Of a stretch of DNA of 64,000 nucleotides, positions 44,310 to 53,228 are shown one piece after another (the stretch's first letter is position 1; each line of letters starts with the position of its first letter). The translations under genes were made by a program, and so were the position numbers. The notes beneath the pieces were generated by a model. It was given only the letters and a program-made list of their open reading frames with translations. It ran no database searches and was not told the DNA's origin. Source of the DNA: Clostridia bacterium (GTDB lineage: Bacteria > Bacillota > Clostridia > Oscillospirales > Acutalibacteraceae); the NCBI GenBank assembly GCA_017407995.1, contig JAFQVM010000023.1, positions 1-64,000 of the forward strand, read 5' to 3'.

Positions 44310-44848
44310 GGATTATCACCTATATATAGCATGTAATAATGTATCCCGCTAAATAATACCACACTTTATTATAAATATCAATTTGTTTCTGATAAAAACG
44401 CACAAAAATATTAACCTCTATATATCAATAATTTTGAGCGTTATTTTTTGTATTTCTTTAATTATTTACAAAATGCAAAACTTTGGCGAAGTGTTAGAAA
44501 AAATTGCTCTACGCCATTACAAAAATATGGCAGGAAGCCAAGGTCGCATCTCTCCCTCATCTCATATCTACAATAAATATATTTAAACTATCAGCGTTTT
44601 CTAAAAACTCTTTTCAAGAACAATCATGTGTAATTTATCGTCTTCGTACACAATACCTAGTACGTTGAAAAGTGGTTGCTATTTAATTTTTTATATGATA
44701 TATTAGAAGTAAACATAGAAGCTTTTTTTAAGTAGTTTCTAAAAAAATAGCGAATAAATATTAAACAAATAATTATTTTTTTGCTTATCGACAATATAAT
44801 AAAAGCAGTTTCGTAAGAGTATAGGAACAGCTTTAAAAGGAGGCCAAT
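44310..44848. other. AT-rich gene-poor interval
   Basis: About 540 bp with high A+T. A TATAAT at 44795-44800 is a likely -10 of the following gene but no good -35 is in place. A 67-codon frame at 44383-44586 with one membrane-like stretch has no ribosome site. I see no other structure. Confidence 0.5.
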
Positions 44849-45751
44849 ATGTCAGTAGAGTTACCACTTTGCATCAATCCCAGGATAAAAGATAATCATG
44901 ACTCTGCCTTCTCGTTAAGCATTTTAGAAAAACACGAAAGCTTCTCAAACAAATGGATTATTGAAAAATTTATGATATTAAAATATAAGAAATATTTGAC
45001 TTACAATAATCCTTTTCAACTTTATTGGAAATGTTTTAAATCAAAAATTATTATTTTCTACAAAAAGAAAAATATTATTAATATAATAAAAAAACAACTC
45101 TCCAGAGGACGGTATGTCCACGTTCAAATCAATGAAAAATATATTCCCAACCGACTGTCTTATAAAAAGTTTGATTATAGTCATAACCTTTTAATTTATG
45201 GCTTTAACGAGTCAGGGAAAATATATACAATTGCATATAATGCAGACGGACATTATACAACTCAAGAGATATGTGAAAATCAACTTTTTCAAGCTTATAA
45301 AGAATGTAAAGATTTTCCTATCGGACAAATCTATACATTTAATGTAAGAAAAAACTTTGATTTTAATTCTCTCGATGTAAAAAAATTAAAAAAATTAGCA
45401 AAAAGATATTTAAATCCAAGAAACTCAAAAACAGGTATAAATGCTTATAACTATTTGTTGAATGACATAAAGACTGCTATCGCAAAAGAGCTTTCCTTAG
45501 ATATGAGAAGTTTCAGAACTTTATTTGAACATGCTGAAACAATATTATCCATACATGAACATTTTAGTTTGAGCAGTTCATTAGTTTCAAGAATGAAAAA
45601 AAATGCATCCTTATCAAAAATGTTATTCTACACAGCTTTGAAATATGAAATGTATCATGACAAAGCCTCGCTTAACGAAGTTTTAAAATGTTTTTTAGTG
45701 TATTACGAAGAGGAAAAGAAAATACTTCAGGAAATTATAAACTCCCTCTAA
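44849..45751 (+). CDS. AT-rich orphan protein, possible BtrH/C39-like fold
   Basis: A 300-aa protein unusually rich in Lys, Ile, Asn and Tyr. Residues about 85-150 (GRYVHVQINEKYIPN, FDYSHNLLIYGFNESGKIY, YNADGHYTTQEI) follow the pattern of the BtrH N-terminal/C39-like papain fold found in acyl transfer and in peptide-natural-product loci. An early Cys (residue 8) could be the nucleophile. This assignment is tentative. The rest is helical. AAAGGAGG precedes the ATG. Base composition is lower in GC than neighbours, suggesting transfer, and the gene lies just left of the island boundary. Confidence 0.5.
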   Translation: MSVELPLCINPRIKDNHDSAFSLSILEKHESFSNKWIIEKFMILKYKKYLTYNNPFQLYWKCFKSKIIIFYKKKNIINIIKKQLSRGRYVHVQINEKYIPNRLSYKKFDYSHNLLIYGFNESGKIYTIAYNADGHYTTQEICENQLFQAYKECKDFPIGQIYTFNVRKNFDFNSLDVKKLKKLAKRYLNPRNSKTGINAYNYLLNDIKTAIAKELSLDMRSFRTLFEHAETILSIHEHFSLSSSLVSRMKKNASLSKMLFYTALKYEMYHDKASLNEVLKCFLVYYEEEKKILQEIINSL

Positions 45752-45876
45752 AAGCTCCGGTAAACTTTGTATTAAAGTGAATTATACTATTAAGTGTAGC
45801 CGTTTTAAAAATGCGAACCAACATAAACATCTAACAGATGTTAGAAAAGTGTTAATGACGCAGTTTTCATCATCGT

Positions 45877-45952
45877 TTTTGTATAAAACAAAAAGCCTCA
45901 ACAATCAGCGAAAAACGTTGACTGTTAAGGCTTTTGAAATTTTGGTGCGGAT
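45877..45952. repeat. 76-bp direct repeat, copy 1 (tRNA-Leu terminator plus 3' end)
   Basis: Matches 54454-54529 with three mismatches. On the minus strand it reads GTGCGGAT complement (tRNA 3' end and CCA) followed by a hairpin (arms around AAGCCT/AGGCTT) and a T run, so it looks like the original tRNA-Leu tail with its terminator. Confidence 0.85.
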
Positions 45953-45975
45953 AACAGGGGTCGAACCTGCACGGG
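45943..45975 (-). repeat. Partial tRNA-Leu 3' end, candidate attachment site (att left)
   Basis: 33 bp identical to the 3' end of tRNA-Leu(UAG) at 62574-62606, including CCA, acceptor arm and T arm. Homology stops at 45976. It is consistent with the displaced target-site copy of an element integrated in the tRNA 3' end. Confidence 0.75.
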
Positions 45976-46140
45976 ATTCGTATTGTTAGCAGGTATTATC
46001 GAATGTTATCCAATGACGCTTAATCCCTTATATATCAGCAATTCTGCGCATTATTTTATAGCCACAATCGAATGTTTAAACACGGGTAAGCGAGATGGTT
46101 AACAATGAATTGGTTTTTACAACAGAAACGTTCAAAAAAA

Positions 46141-46188
46141 CAATCAGGTGCAACGGGATTTAACTCCTGCTGCACCTGATTATTATTT
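46141..46188. terminator. Bidirectional terminator at the island left end
   Basis: AATCAGGTGCA / TGCACCTGATT hairpin with a T run on each strand, just past the minus-strand lipoprotein gene. Confidence 0.75.
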
Positions 46189-46284
46189 TTTCTGCTGGTA
46201 TCAGGAATGAGAACCCCTAAACTACAGAGTTGAACACACAATCCCTTTTCTCATAAAGACTGATGCGTCTTCATAGTTTGAATT

Positions 46285-47559
46285 TTAATCTTTTGTTTTT
46301 GGCAAACCGTTCTTTTCAACTGTGTAGCACAAGTCTGTAGAGTTGTTGCCAGGAACACAAAGCAGAAGATTATCGGGGTCTGTGGGAAGCGCAAAAACAT
46401 TGTTGTCTCTGCAAAGCATTCCCATATTCATTTCGCTGACCTGTTTTATTTCACCGTTTTTAAGACTGAATACGCTCAGTGTCATCTGTTGGTCTTTTTC
46501 CTCACTTGTGTCGCTGAAAATATAGAGGAAGCTGTCCCCGTCTGCAGTTTTGATATAATACGGTTTCAAATCATATGCAAACCAATCGACCTCATAATCT
46601 GAGCTTCCCGAACATATACCGAGTGTGTAATAATATCCTTCGTCTTGGTCATAGTTACCCGAAACAATAATCTCTTCGCTTCTATTGTCGCCTGTCAAAT
46701 CGGTAAAAAAGGATGACATCAAAGGCAAACTGACTATATAAGAATCGGGCACTGCTGTATATTTTTCGTTGAACAAATCGGGATATTCCACAAAGGTTAC
46801 AGTTGCGGTCTGAATGCCGAAATTGGTAGGAGCAATATCTCCGGGCTTGAAATAGAAAGTTACACCGTTATAATCAAGCACCCAAGTAATACTGTCTTTG
46901 GGAGTATTTTTGAAATAATCAGGAATAGAGGTTTCACCGAAAGGCTCTTCCTGTCCAATACGACTCATAATCACTTTTTCAACAGTTGCGGGAATTTTTG
47001 AGACATCCTTCACAACATCTGAAAGAACAAGTTCTTTACCGCTTTGGGTATCATAATTAAGGCTGTTGAAGGCTCTGTCTGTTTCTAAATTATAATCCTC
47101 AAGAATGCTGACGGCAACACTGTCGGCACGCCTTACCTGAACATCAAGCGTTGAAACATAGGTTGAAAAAGATTCTCTGTCTCTCTCAAACTCCTCAGTT
47201 GCAGTAACGATAAAATTATCCTTTTCTTCCTCCATAGCTCTCTTTCTCATAACCGAAGTTTCCGAAAGAGTTTTTGCAAGTTCGGGATATTTTTTCTCTA
47301 TTGATTTATCAAGCGTAACATCCGTATATTCACTTCGCACAAGCATTGTCGAAGTGTCCCCGTACCATTCATGATGGGAAATATACTCTTTGTTCAGTGA
47401 AAGTATATCTATTTCTTCACTTGTTTCCTTTTCATCAATCTGCGTTGTTGACAATTCGCTCGGATTAATCTCCTGCGGAGAATCTTCTCCGCAAGAGGTT
47501 AAAGCAATAAGGAAACACAAAGTCAATAATATACATATAATTCTTTTAGCTTTATTCAT
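46285..47559 (-). CDS. Lipoprotein, unknown function (424 aa)
   Basis: Signal peptide ending in lipobox ALTSC (MNKAKRIICILLTLCFLIALTSC-type, cleavage at about Cys23). The mature part resembles the DUF3298/RsiV-like extracellular fold: YISHHEWYGDTSTMLVRSEY, SFSTYVSTLDVQVRRADS, and FNSLNYDTQSGKELVLSDVV, followed by VTFYFKPGDIAPTNFG. A second half from about residue 270 looks like a seven-strand region. The ATG at 47559 is preferred; TTG at 47568 overlaps the previous stop. It is the last gene of a run of minus-strand genes in island segment A. Confidence 0.65.
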   Translation of the reverse strand: MNKAKRIICILLTLCFLIALTSCGEDSPQEINPSELSTTQIDEKETSEEIDILSLNKEYISHHEWYGDTSTMLVRSEYTDVTLDKSIEKKYPELAKTLSETSVMRKRAMEEEKDNFIVTATEEFERDRESFSTYVSTLDVQVRRADSVAVSILEDYNLETDRAFNSLNYDTQSGKELVLSDVVKDVSKIPATVEKVIMSRIGQEEPFGETSIPDYFKNTPKDSITWVLDYNGVTFYFKPGDIAPTNFGIQTATVTFVEYPDLFNEKYTAVPDSYIVSLPLMSSFFTDLTGDNRSEEIIVSGNYDQDEGYYYTLGICSGSSDYEVDWFAYDLKPYYIKTADGDSFLYIFSDTSEEKDQQMTLSVFSLKNGEIKQVSEMNMGMLCRDNNVFALPTDPDNLLLCVPGNNSTDLCYTVEKNGLPKTKD

Positions 47560-47564
47560 TAAAA

Positions 47565-48998
47565 TCAAAATCCTTTAACAATAAATGCCACCAGTTCTGT
47601 TGCAGATTTGTCTTCACGTTCCTCTGTCATTATTGTAATAATGCTGCCATCGTCAAGAACAGCAGAATCACAGAACCAGGGATAATTTGTGCTGAACAGG
47701 TCGCCATCGGAAATTTCGGCTATAAACTTTCCGTTGTTATCCCAGAGAAGAACATCTCTCATATTACCGTCAAAACCGATATAACCGTTTGCGGTCTGTG
47801 TCATAAACGTGACGCTTCCGAGTCCTTCGCCTTCGGCATCGCAGAGTGTTTTCTGAAGAACGCCTGCTTTGTTATAAATAAAGACCTTGTGTCCGCTGTC
47901 ATCTGCGGCATTTGCACAGACATAAATATTGTTTTCATCAACACAGAGATGCATTATTGTATCTGCTTCTTTGAAGGTTACGGGAGTTGAGGTGTATGTA
48001 TTTCCGCTGAATGTAACGATTGCACACTCATTTGATGTGAAATAATTAACGCCCCAAGCACCTGATGGATGAATTGCAAGAGAATCAATATCCTCATAAG
48101 TTGCAACCACACTGCCATTTTTGATGCATAGAATGTCGTTCATAGAACCGCTGACCCAGAGCGTACCGTCTGCAGTTGCTTCAATTCTGTCGTAATCATC
48201 TTCGGGAAGCTCGATTTTATCAACAAAGGCAAGGCATGCACCGTCATAGTGACATTCGCTGAGTTCGCCGTCAACAAGAACATATACTCTGTCACCGATT
48301 GCGGCAACGGAATGGTCGAAGGTTTCAAAGGTTGTAACGGGAGCTTCAAAGGGAACAAACTCCGATTTTATAGTAAATGAACCTGCATTTACACTTGCAT
48401 CATCAGCAGAGAACGCTTTTCCTTCCCACTCCCAAGGACCATCCTCATTGCCTGTGTCGGTAAGATTAATTGTGAGACCATCAAGCAGGGATGTAATACG
48501 GCTATCCGTTATATCCTCCGCATCAAACTCAATCTTTACGGTTGCGCCTGCACCTTCAATACGGTTGAAGTAAACAAGCGTATCATCGCCGTCATCATAT
48601 TTGAGCAGGTCAACACCGCCGATTTTTACGGTTTTATAAGCTTTATTCTCCTTGTACTCATACTGATTAAAGCCGTAGTAAACAAGGTCTTCACGGAAGT
48701 CATAAGGGTCTTCAAGTGATACTTCAATTTCTGCTTCTATAAGATAATATTCCGGGTCATCGGGGTCGAGTATCTGAAGTGTAGCGGAACAGTAATCCTC
48801 TTCGTTTTTAAGGTCATCTTCGATGTTGTTCCATACCCCGTCGTCATATCCAAGTGTGAAAAGTGTTGTTTTTATTTCAGCGGATATGTTGCCTGACGGC
48901 GTTTTTGTATTGTCGGGCTTATCGGGATTTTTATCGCCGCACGCAGCGAGCGAAAACACCATTAAAAACGCAAGAAGTAATGCAAATAGTTTTTTCAT
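47565..48998 (-). CDS. Lipoprotein with beta-propeller-like C-terminal region
   Basis: A 477-aa lipoprotein with MKKLFALLLAFLMVFSLAAC and lipobox LAAC. Residues 30-180 form an unknown alpha/beta part; from about 200 onward repeated blades appear (AIGDRVYVLVDGEL, ATADGTLWVSGSMNDIL, AIHPSGAWGVNYFT, GYIGFDGNMRDVLLWDNNG), a six-blade-like beta-propeller. AAGGAG precedes the start. It overlaps or abuts the next lipoprotein gene, so the two are co-translated and probably act together at the membrane surface. Confidence 0.65.
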   Translation of the reverse strand: MKKLFALLLAFLMVFSLAACGDKNPDKPDNTKTPSGNISAEIKTTLFTLGYDDGVWNNIEDDLKNEEDYCSATLQILDPDDPEYYLIEAEIEVSLEDPYDFREDLVYYGFNQYEYKENKAYKTVKIGGVDLLKYDDGDDTLVYFNRIEGAGATVKIEFDAEDITDSRITSLLDGLTINLTDTGNEDGPWEWEGKAFSADDASVNAGSFTIKSEFVPFEAPVTTFETFDHSVAAIGDRVYVLVDGELSECHYDGACLAFVDKIELPEDDYDRIEATADGTLWVSGSMNDILCIKNGSVVATYEDIDSLAIHPSGAWGVNYFTSNECAIVTFSGNTYTSTPVTFKEADTIMHLCVDENNIYVCANAADDSGHKVFIYNKAGVLQKTLCDAEGEGLGSVTFMTQTANGYIGFDGNMRDVLLWDNNGKFIAEISDGDLFSTNYPWFCDSAVLDDGSIITIMTEEREDKSATELVAFIVKGF

Positions 48999-49019
48999 AC
49001 CAATTCTCCTTTTTATTTG

Positions 49020-49631
49020 TTATGCCCAGGGGTCTTCTTCTACGGGAACACGGATATCCGAAAGGCATTGGATTTCAACCAAAAACCACTGACCCGTTGA
49101 CGGCTTTTTGCGAAGCTTCATAGGTCTCGGATTGTCAGCGCCGCCACTTTTGACATAAAGCGTTGCCCAATTTTCATTATCAAATGAATACGGATTTTCA
49201 ATTACCGTTATTTTATAGGGTGTATCAGGCTTATAGCTGTTTTCAGGTGTTGCACCCTCAAAATATGAGCGTGCCTTATAGCCCTCAGAGCCGAGATGCT
49301 CTTTGATAAACTGCTTTTCAAAACCGCTGATCTCTGCGGGACCCTTTAGGAAGTTAAGCATTTCAATTGTTGCGTCAGGGTTGTGCTCATAGTTGCAAAG
49401 TGCGGCAAGCGTTAATGCTGTCGTTTTGAAGGCTGAATCAAGGCTTGCTTCGGGAAGAGCCTGAAGCTCTGCAACATTGGTCGGAAGTGAAGCAAAAGTA
49501 AAGGTTTCGGTGTGGTTTCTTCCCTTGCCAACAGATTGAGCGGCATTGCTTACCGCTTTGTTGATACCCTGCGAAACCTCTCGTTTAAGTGTGGATTCTG
49601 CCTGTCTTTTGAGTGAATCAAATAATCCCAT
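49020..49631 (-). CDS. Conserved hypothetical protein (DUF6935-like)
   Basis: A 203-aa protein starting MGLFDSLKRQAESTLKREV, a short amphipathic helix like that of phage-shock or stress-type cytoplasmic proteins. The body reads FASLPTNVAELQALPEASL, AALCNYEHNPDATIEMLNFL and KARSYFEGATPENSYKPDTPY. The DUF6935 match is from memory of similar proteins and unverified. The ATG at 49631 has AAGGAGG upstream; the open frame extends to 49712 without one. It lies between the TPM gene and a lipoprotein gene. Confidence 0.55.
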   Translation of the reverse strand: MGLFDSLKRQAESTLKREVSQGINKAVSNAAQSVGKGRNHTETFTFASLPTNVAELQALPEASLDSAFKTTALTLAALCNYEHNPDATIEMLNFLKGPAEISGFEKQFIKEHLGSEGYKARSYFEGATPENSYKPDTPYKITVIENPYSFDNENWATLYVKSGGADNPRPMKLRKKPSTGQWFLVEIQCLSDIRVPVEEDPWA

Positions 49632-49644
49632 TGGTAATACCTCC

Positions 49645-50388
49645 TTAATTCTTTTCTGTCTGTTTTGGCTTTTCAGTACGGTCGAGGTTTTTATAAAGGA
49701 AATTATCCGCACTGCCTGTAATTACCATACTGCCCGGTCGTGTATAAACCGTTGCGTTTTTCTGCATTTTTACTGACTTGTTTTTTGAGGCTATGCCGTT
49801 AACAATTAGAAATCCGACAACAAGACCTATAATCAGCGAAATGGGCAACCATATAATTGAAACGCCGTCTTTTTCATTACCTTCTTCGGTCGAATTCTCG
49901 CCTTTCACAGGCTCTTCATCGTAAACATATCCGCCCGAGTAGCCGTTTTCAAGATATTCTTCCGCAAGCTCATAGCAGGCATAAATTCCGCCGTAGTAGC
50001 TTTCGTTCATATCATAAGCATCACGCATACTGTCAACAGCGGCATCGGTTAAGACTTCACCTGCATTGCCCGAACTAAACACTGAATATGTTTTATTCCC
50101 ATCATCATGGACGATTATGATTCCGTTTTCATTGTCGGTATATTCAGAGTAAGTTGCCTGCGAAAACTCATCTGCAGATACATCGCCTGTACCATCTGTG
50201 ATGCAGAACATAACGCAAACACCGTATTTGTTTTCAAGTCTTGCGGCATAAGCTTCAAGCTCCTCAATTTCACTTGATGCAAGTTTTTCCGCATAATCTA
50301 TGATATAGTTGTCTGTTGCGGCAGATGCGTTTATGAACATTGAAAAGCAGATAAACAAAGCTAAAGTTATTGATAATAATTTCTTCAT
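49645..50388 (-). CDS. TPM-domain membrane protein
   Basis: A 247-aa protein with signal peptide (MKKLLSITLALFICFSMFI), a TPM domain (DYAEKLASSEIEELEAYAARL, NGIIIVHDDGNKTYSVFSSGN, DAYDMNESYYGGI) and one membrane helix near residues 180-205 (IIWLPISLIIGLVVGFLIV) with a cytoplasmic tail. TPM proteins of this YgcG type are poorly understood envelope proteins. AAGGAGG precedes the ATG at 50388. It follows the zinc-ribbon membrane protein gene, an arrangement often seen with this family. Confidence 0.78.
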   Translation of the reverse strand: MKKLLSITLALFICFSMFINASAATDNYIIDYAEKLASSEIEELEAYAARLENKYGVCVMFCITDGTGDVSADEFSQATYSEYTDNENGIIIVHDDGNKTYSVFSSGNAGEVLTDAAVDSMRDAYDMNESYYGGIYACYELAEEYLENGYSGGYVYDEEPVKGENSTEEGNEKDGVSIIWLPISLIIGLVVGFLIVNGIASKNKSVKMQKNATVYTRPGSMVITGSADNFLYKNLDRTEKPKQTEKN

Positions 50389-50401
50389 ATTCCGCACCTC
50401 C

Positions 50402-51472
50402 TTAAAGCAGCTCAATCAGCCACATAAGGCCATAGATAACAGCGCCTATTCCTGCACCGAGTAATAGCGAAGCCTTCGTAACGGCCTTTTTATCTGTCGG
50501 AATATTGCCGACAAATTTGCCTGTTTGTCCGTTCATTGCAAAGGTGAATTTTTCATTGTTCCACGAAGTGTTAAGCAACCACACAGGATAAAGAGCATAT
50601 TTGTAAATGCCGTTTGCAACATTCATGCTGACATTCTGCGATTCAACATCATCATATCCCTTTACGGTATCCTTGAAAGCATCGTCAATACTTTGCCTTA
50701 TACGCTCGTTTGCTCTGGGCATGCTTTCCTCTGCGGTTACATCGTATTTATCGGCAAGATAGCCTGCAAGATATGCCGTGTTAAAATCGACTGCCTGTGA
50801 TAAATCAAATGGTTCAACAGATTCCATAAGGTCATCAGACATCTTTGTTGAGCCGTCAACAGGAATGTTGTCAAAACCGATGTTTCCGCTTCTATAGACA
50901 TCAAAATACGACGTTTCGGTATATTCGTAATTATCATCAGACCACTTTTTCACCTTTGTGGCCTTATAGTTTGCATTGCCTATTGCGTCGCAAGTGAAAA
51001 GCCAATGCGGAACATAAACACCCTTGATTTCTTCAAGACGATTGTCGGCAAGAAATGATTTGGGCACAAACTTTTTACCTGAAATATGCTTTTTTAGCGC
51101 TTCCTTTGCTGCCTTTTTATCAAGCTTAAAGGGAATAACCAAATCAGGCTTCAACGCACCAGAGAATTGCCCTTTCATAACAACCTGATTTCCGCAATAC
51201 GGACAGCTTGTCGCACCCGTTGTCGCATCAGCAACAATCTCGCCACCGCAAGAATTACAGGCATAAACACTCATACCTTCTGTTTCACCTGCACCCCATT
51301 GCGCACCCTGTGAATTCCAATTAATCTGTTCAACTTCATTTGAATTGCCTTCAGGCGCAGCAGCGATATCAAACTCCGCATCGCAGTAAGGACATTTAAG
51401 CCGCTGTGCACCGGTATTAAATTCCACCGCACCGCCGCAGTTCGGACATTTTTGTTCAAGTATTGTTGACAA
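50402..51472 (-). CDS. Double zinc-ribbon membrane protein (TFIIB-type zinc ribbon)
   Basis: Two treble-clef or rubredoxin-like zinc ribbons at the N-terminus (CPNCGG ... CPYC, then CNSCGG ... CPYCG, residues about 9-95), then a conserved domain (PFKLDKKAAKEALKKHI, GVYVPHWLFTCDA, YALYPVWLLNTSWNNEKFTFAMNG) and a C-terminal membrane helix (LLLGAGIGAVIYGLMWLI). Its role is unknown; homologs are widespread in Firmicutes. The TTG at 51472 lies 9 nt after AAGGAG; two ATGs at 51478 and 51481 are too close to that site. It overlaps the small membrane protein gene. Confidence 0.75.
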   Translation of the reverse strand: MSTILEQKCPNCGGAVEFNTGAQRLKCPYCDAEFDIAAAPEGNSNEVEQINWNSQGAQWGAGETEGMSVYACNSCGGEIVADATTGATSCPYCGNQVVMKGQFSGALKPDLVIPFKLDKKAAKEALKKHISGKKFVPKSFLADNRLEEIKGVYVPHWLFTCDAIGNANYKATKVKKWSDDNYEYTETSYFDVYRSGNIGFDNIPVDGSTKMSDDLMESVEPFDLSQAVDFNTAYLAGYLADKYDVTAEESMPRANERIRQSIDDAFKDTVKGYDDVESQNVSMNVANGIYKYALYPVWLLNTSWNNEKFTFAMNGQTGKFVGNIPTDKKAVTKASLLLGAGIGAVIYGLMWLIELL

Positions 51473-51635
51473 GGTCATCATCTCCTTGTTCGTGAATTTC
51501 AGTGCTTTTATAAATCATTCCGTCCTTGTCATAAACAATCATCTTGTTTTTTACATAATAAATTATGCCTGCCGCACAGGCGACAAGAACGGCAATAAAT
51601 ACAGCTATTATTGCAATTTTTATTTTATTACTCAT
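51456..51635 (-). CDS. Small single-span membrane protein, 59 aa
   Basis: Begins MSNKIKIAIIAVFIAVLVAC with one N-terminal helix and an outward or inward tail (YDKDGMIYKSTEIHEQGDD). It starts 5 bp after the DUF4428 gene stop and overlaps the zinc-ribbon gene start, so it is likely translated by coupling even though its own ribosome site is weak. Confidence 0.5.
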   Translation of the reverse strand: MSNKIKIAIIAVFIAVLVACAAGIIYYVKNKMIVYDKDGMIYKSTEIHEQGDDDLVNNT

Positions 51636-51640
51636 ATCAA

Positions 51641-52639
51641 TCAACCGTTTCTCGGTGTACCGCAACAAGCACAAAATGCACCACTCTCATTTGTTGCGTT
51701 GCAAGCGGGGCATACCCAACCCTGCGCAACAGGCGGCTGTACAGGTTGCTGAACATAAGGATTAGCTTGCTGTTGTGCATAAGTATTCTGCTGAACATAA
51801 GGGTTAGCCTGCTGCTGTACATAAGGATTCTGCTGTGCATAAGGATTAGCCTGTTGCTGTGCATATGTATTCTGTTGTACATAGGGATTCTGTTGTGCCT
51901 GCGCATTCTGATACATATTGGGGTTTGCCATACCAAAAGCAGGATTAACAGGATTGGGGTTTTGATAAGGCACAGCATTCGCAGGTGCATAACCCTGATT
52001 CATGGGCATTCCGTTATTCATACCCATATTCGGCATTGTGTTGTTGCCCTGCGTAAGGTTGTTAATAACCTGCTGAGCCATCTGCTGATAGCGGTTATAT
52101 TCCATTGTTCCTATGCCGTCAACCTGTGAATTGTTGAGTTTAACCTTGATTTCGTCAAAATAAGGATTGTTAACGTTGATATCAAGATAGAAATCATAAT
52201 AGAATTTGTATCTCGGAGGATTGTAGCTCACCTGCTCTCCGTCCTTACCCTCTGTATAAATTTCATCCTTGTCCTCTTCAATTCTAAGATTACAACTCAT
52301 AACGCTCGAAATCGGCATTACGTCGGGATTTTCTTCACTCCAACTTCCAGGATTACGGCTTGAAACAACAAAGCTTTGTTTCATCGGGTCAATATAAACC
52401 TTGTCATCCTCACCGAAATTGAACGTCGGTGAAAAACCTGCTAAAACCTGTTTGTTTTGCTCTCTGTAAGCAAGCTGCTGTTTGATTTCTTCAACAGTTG
52501 AACTTCTTCTGTCACTGAAAAACGGTGAAAGTTTTTTAGCACAGTCCTTGCACATATTGCCGTCTTCAAGTTTTCTGTTTCCTAAAAGTCCTATCTTTTC
52601 TCCGCAGATATCACAATATTTTTTGTCAAAAAGTCCCAT
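51641..52639 (-). CDS. DUF4428 protein with NPYxQQ repeats and C-terminal zinc ribbon
   Basis: N-terminal zinc motif KKYCDICGEKIGLLGNRKLEDG-type (Cys pairs at about 8/11 and 33/36, DUF4428). The middle resembles a PH-like short domain (DPMKQSFVVSSRNPGSW, YKFYYDFYLDINVNNPYFDEI). Residues about 215-305 are low-complexity repeats of NPYVQQ, NTYAQQQ and MGMNNGMPMN. The C-terminus is a zinc ribbon (CPACNA ... CACCG). 332 aa, good AAAGGAG site. The function is unknown; the tail suggests a protein-interaction surface. Confidence 0.7.
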   Translation of the reverse strand: MGLFDKKYCDICGEKIGLLGNRKLEDGNMCKDCAKKLSPFFSDRRSSTVEEIKQQLAYREQNKQVLAGFSPTFNFGEDDKVYIDPMKQSFVVSSRNPGSWSEENPDVMPISSVMSCNLRIEEDKDEIYTEGKDGEQVSYNPPRYKFYYDFYLDINVNNPYFDEIKVKLNNSQVDGIGTMEYNRYQQMAQQVINNLTQGNNTMPNMGMNNGMPMNQGYAPANAVPYQNPNPVNPAFGMANPNMYQNAQAQQNPYVQQNTYAQQQANPYAQQNPYVQQQANPYVQQNTYAQQQANPYVQQPVQPPVAQGWVCPACNATNESGAFCACCGTPRNG

Positions 52640-52661
52640 GTTAAATTTCTCCTTTAAAAAA

Positions 52662-53000
52662 TTATTTACTTAAGCACTCTTTACAGCAGAATCCGCCATT
52701 AAGGTTTTCGCCGTAAACCGTGCAATCCTCACAAACCATATTGCCGCATATCTCACACTTGTTCAGTTCGAGACGGGCTTCGTTGTTTGCACGCTCATAA
52801 GCCTTTCCATGGTCACTTGCATAAATAATCGCCCTTGCTTCTCGTTCATCACTGCTTAAAAATTTCTTGTCTCTGAATCCCGAAACGAATTCAAGCACAT
52901 CTGTTTTTATCGGTTTGCCACAGCAATCGCAGTAAAACTCAAACTCAAACTGCTTTATAGTTGACTTGTCGGCAAACCTTTTAGTAACTGCTTTAAGCAT
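52662..53000 (-). CDS. Small zinc-binding protein, 112 aa
   Basis: Two zinc knuckle-like parts: CDCCGKP (about 24-30) and CEICGNMVCEDC (about 80-91) with C-terminal CCKEC. Middle helix ERANNEARLELNK. AAGGAGG precedes the ATG. First of the minus-strand zinc-ribbon run in island segment A. No named family recognised. Confidence 0.6.
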   Translation of the reverse strand: MLKAVTKRFADKSTIKQFEFEFYCDCCGKPIKTDVLEFVSGFRDKKFLSSDEREARAIIYASDHGKAYERANNEARLELNKCEICGNMVCEDCTVYGENLNGGFCCKECLSK

Positions 53001-53228
53001 AGAAAACCTCCTTTACTCCTATATTTAATTTAATTTTAATAGTAGATGAAAGAAAAAATAAGTAGCCCTGAAGGCTACTTTTAGTAAGAAAGGTCTACCT
53101 TCAGGGCTACCGTGTCAAAAACAGACACCTCGAATTGTAACAACTGCACAAAGATGAAAACAATGCAGTAATTTGACACTAAATATCAATTGTGATATAT
53201 TATAATACATAGATATCGGTGTTTTTTG
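53001..53228. other. Intergenic region with structured inverted repeats
   Basis: A 13-bp inverted repeat (53062-53074 with 53098-53110, GTAGCCCTGAAGG and complement) contains a nested palindrome, and is followed by a hairpin GTGTC-AAAAACA-GACAC (53113-53129). No gene is seen. It could be a structured RNA or a remnant of a small mobile repeat. Confidence 0.45.

Larger units (their letters stand above)
45752..46284. other. Left island boundary region without genes
   Basis: Contains the 76-bp repeat (45877-45952), the 33-bp tRNA-Leu tail copy (45943-45975) and a terminator (46141-46188). A frame reading RITGVEPARD is only the translation of the tRNA tail. No coding sequence is supported. Confidence 0.6.

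Noticed and set aside
44383..44586. 67-codon frame with a membrane-like stretch
   Set aside because: TTG start without a ribosome site, in a very AT-rich interval where such frames arise by chance.
45777..45989. 70-codon frame ending RITGVEPARD
   Set aside because: The tail is the translated complement of a tRNA-Leu 3' end, a well-known annotation artefact; no ribosome site.
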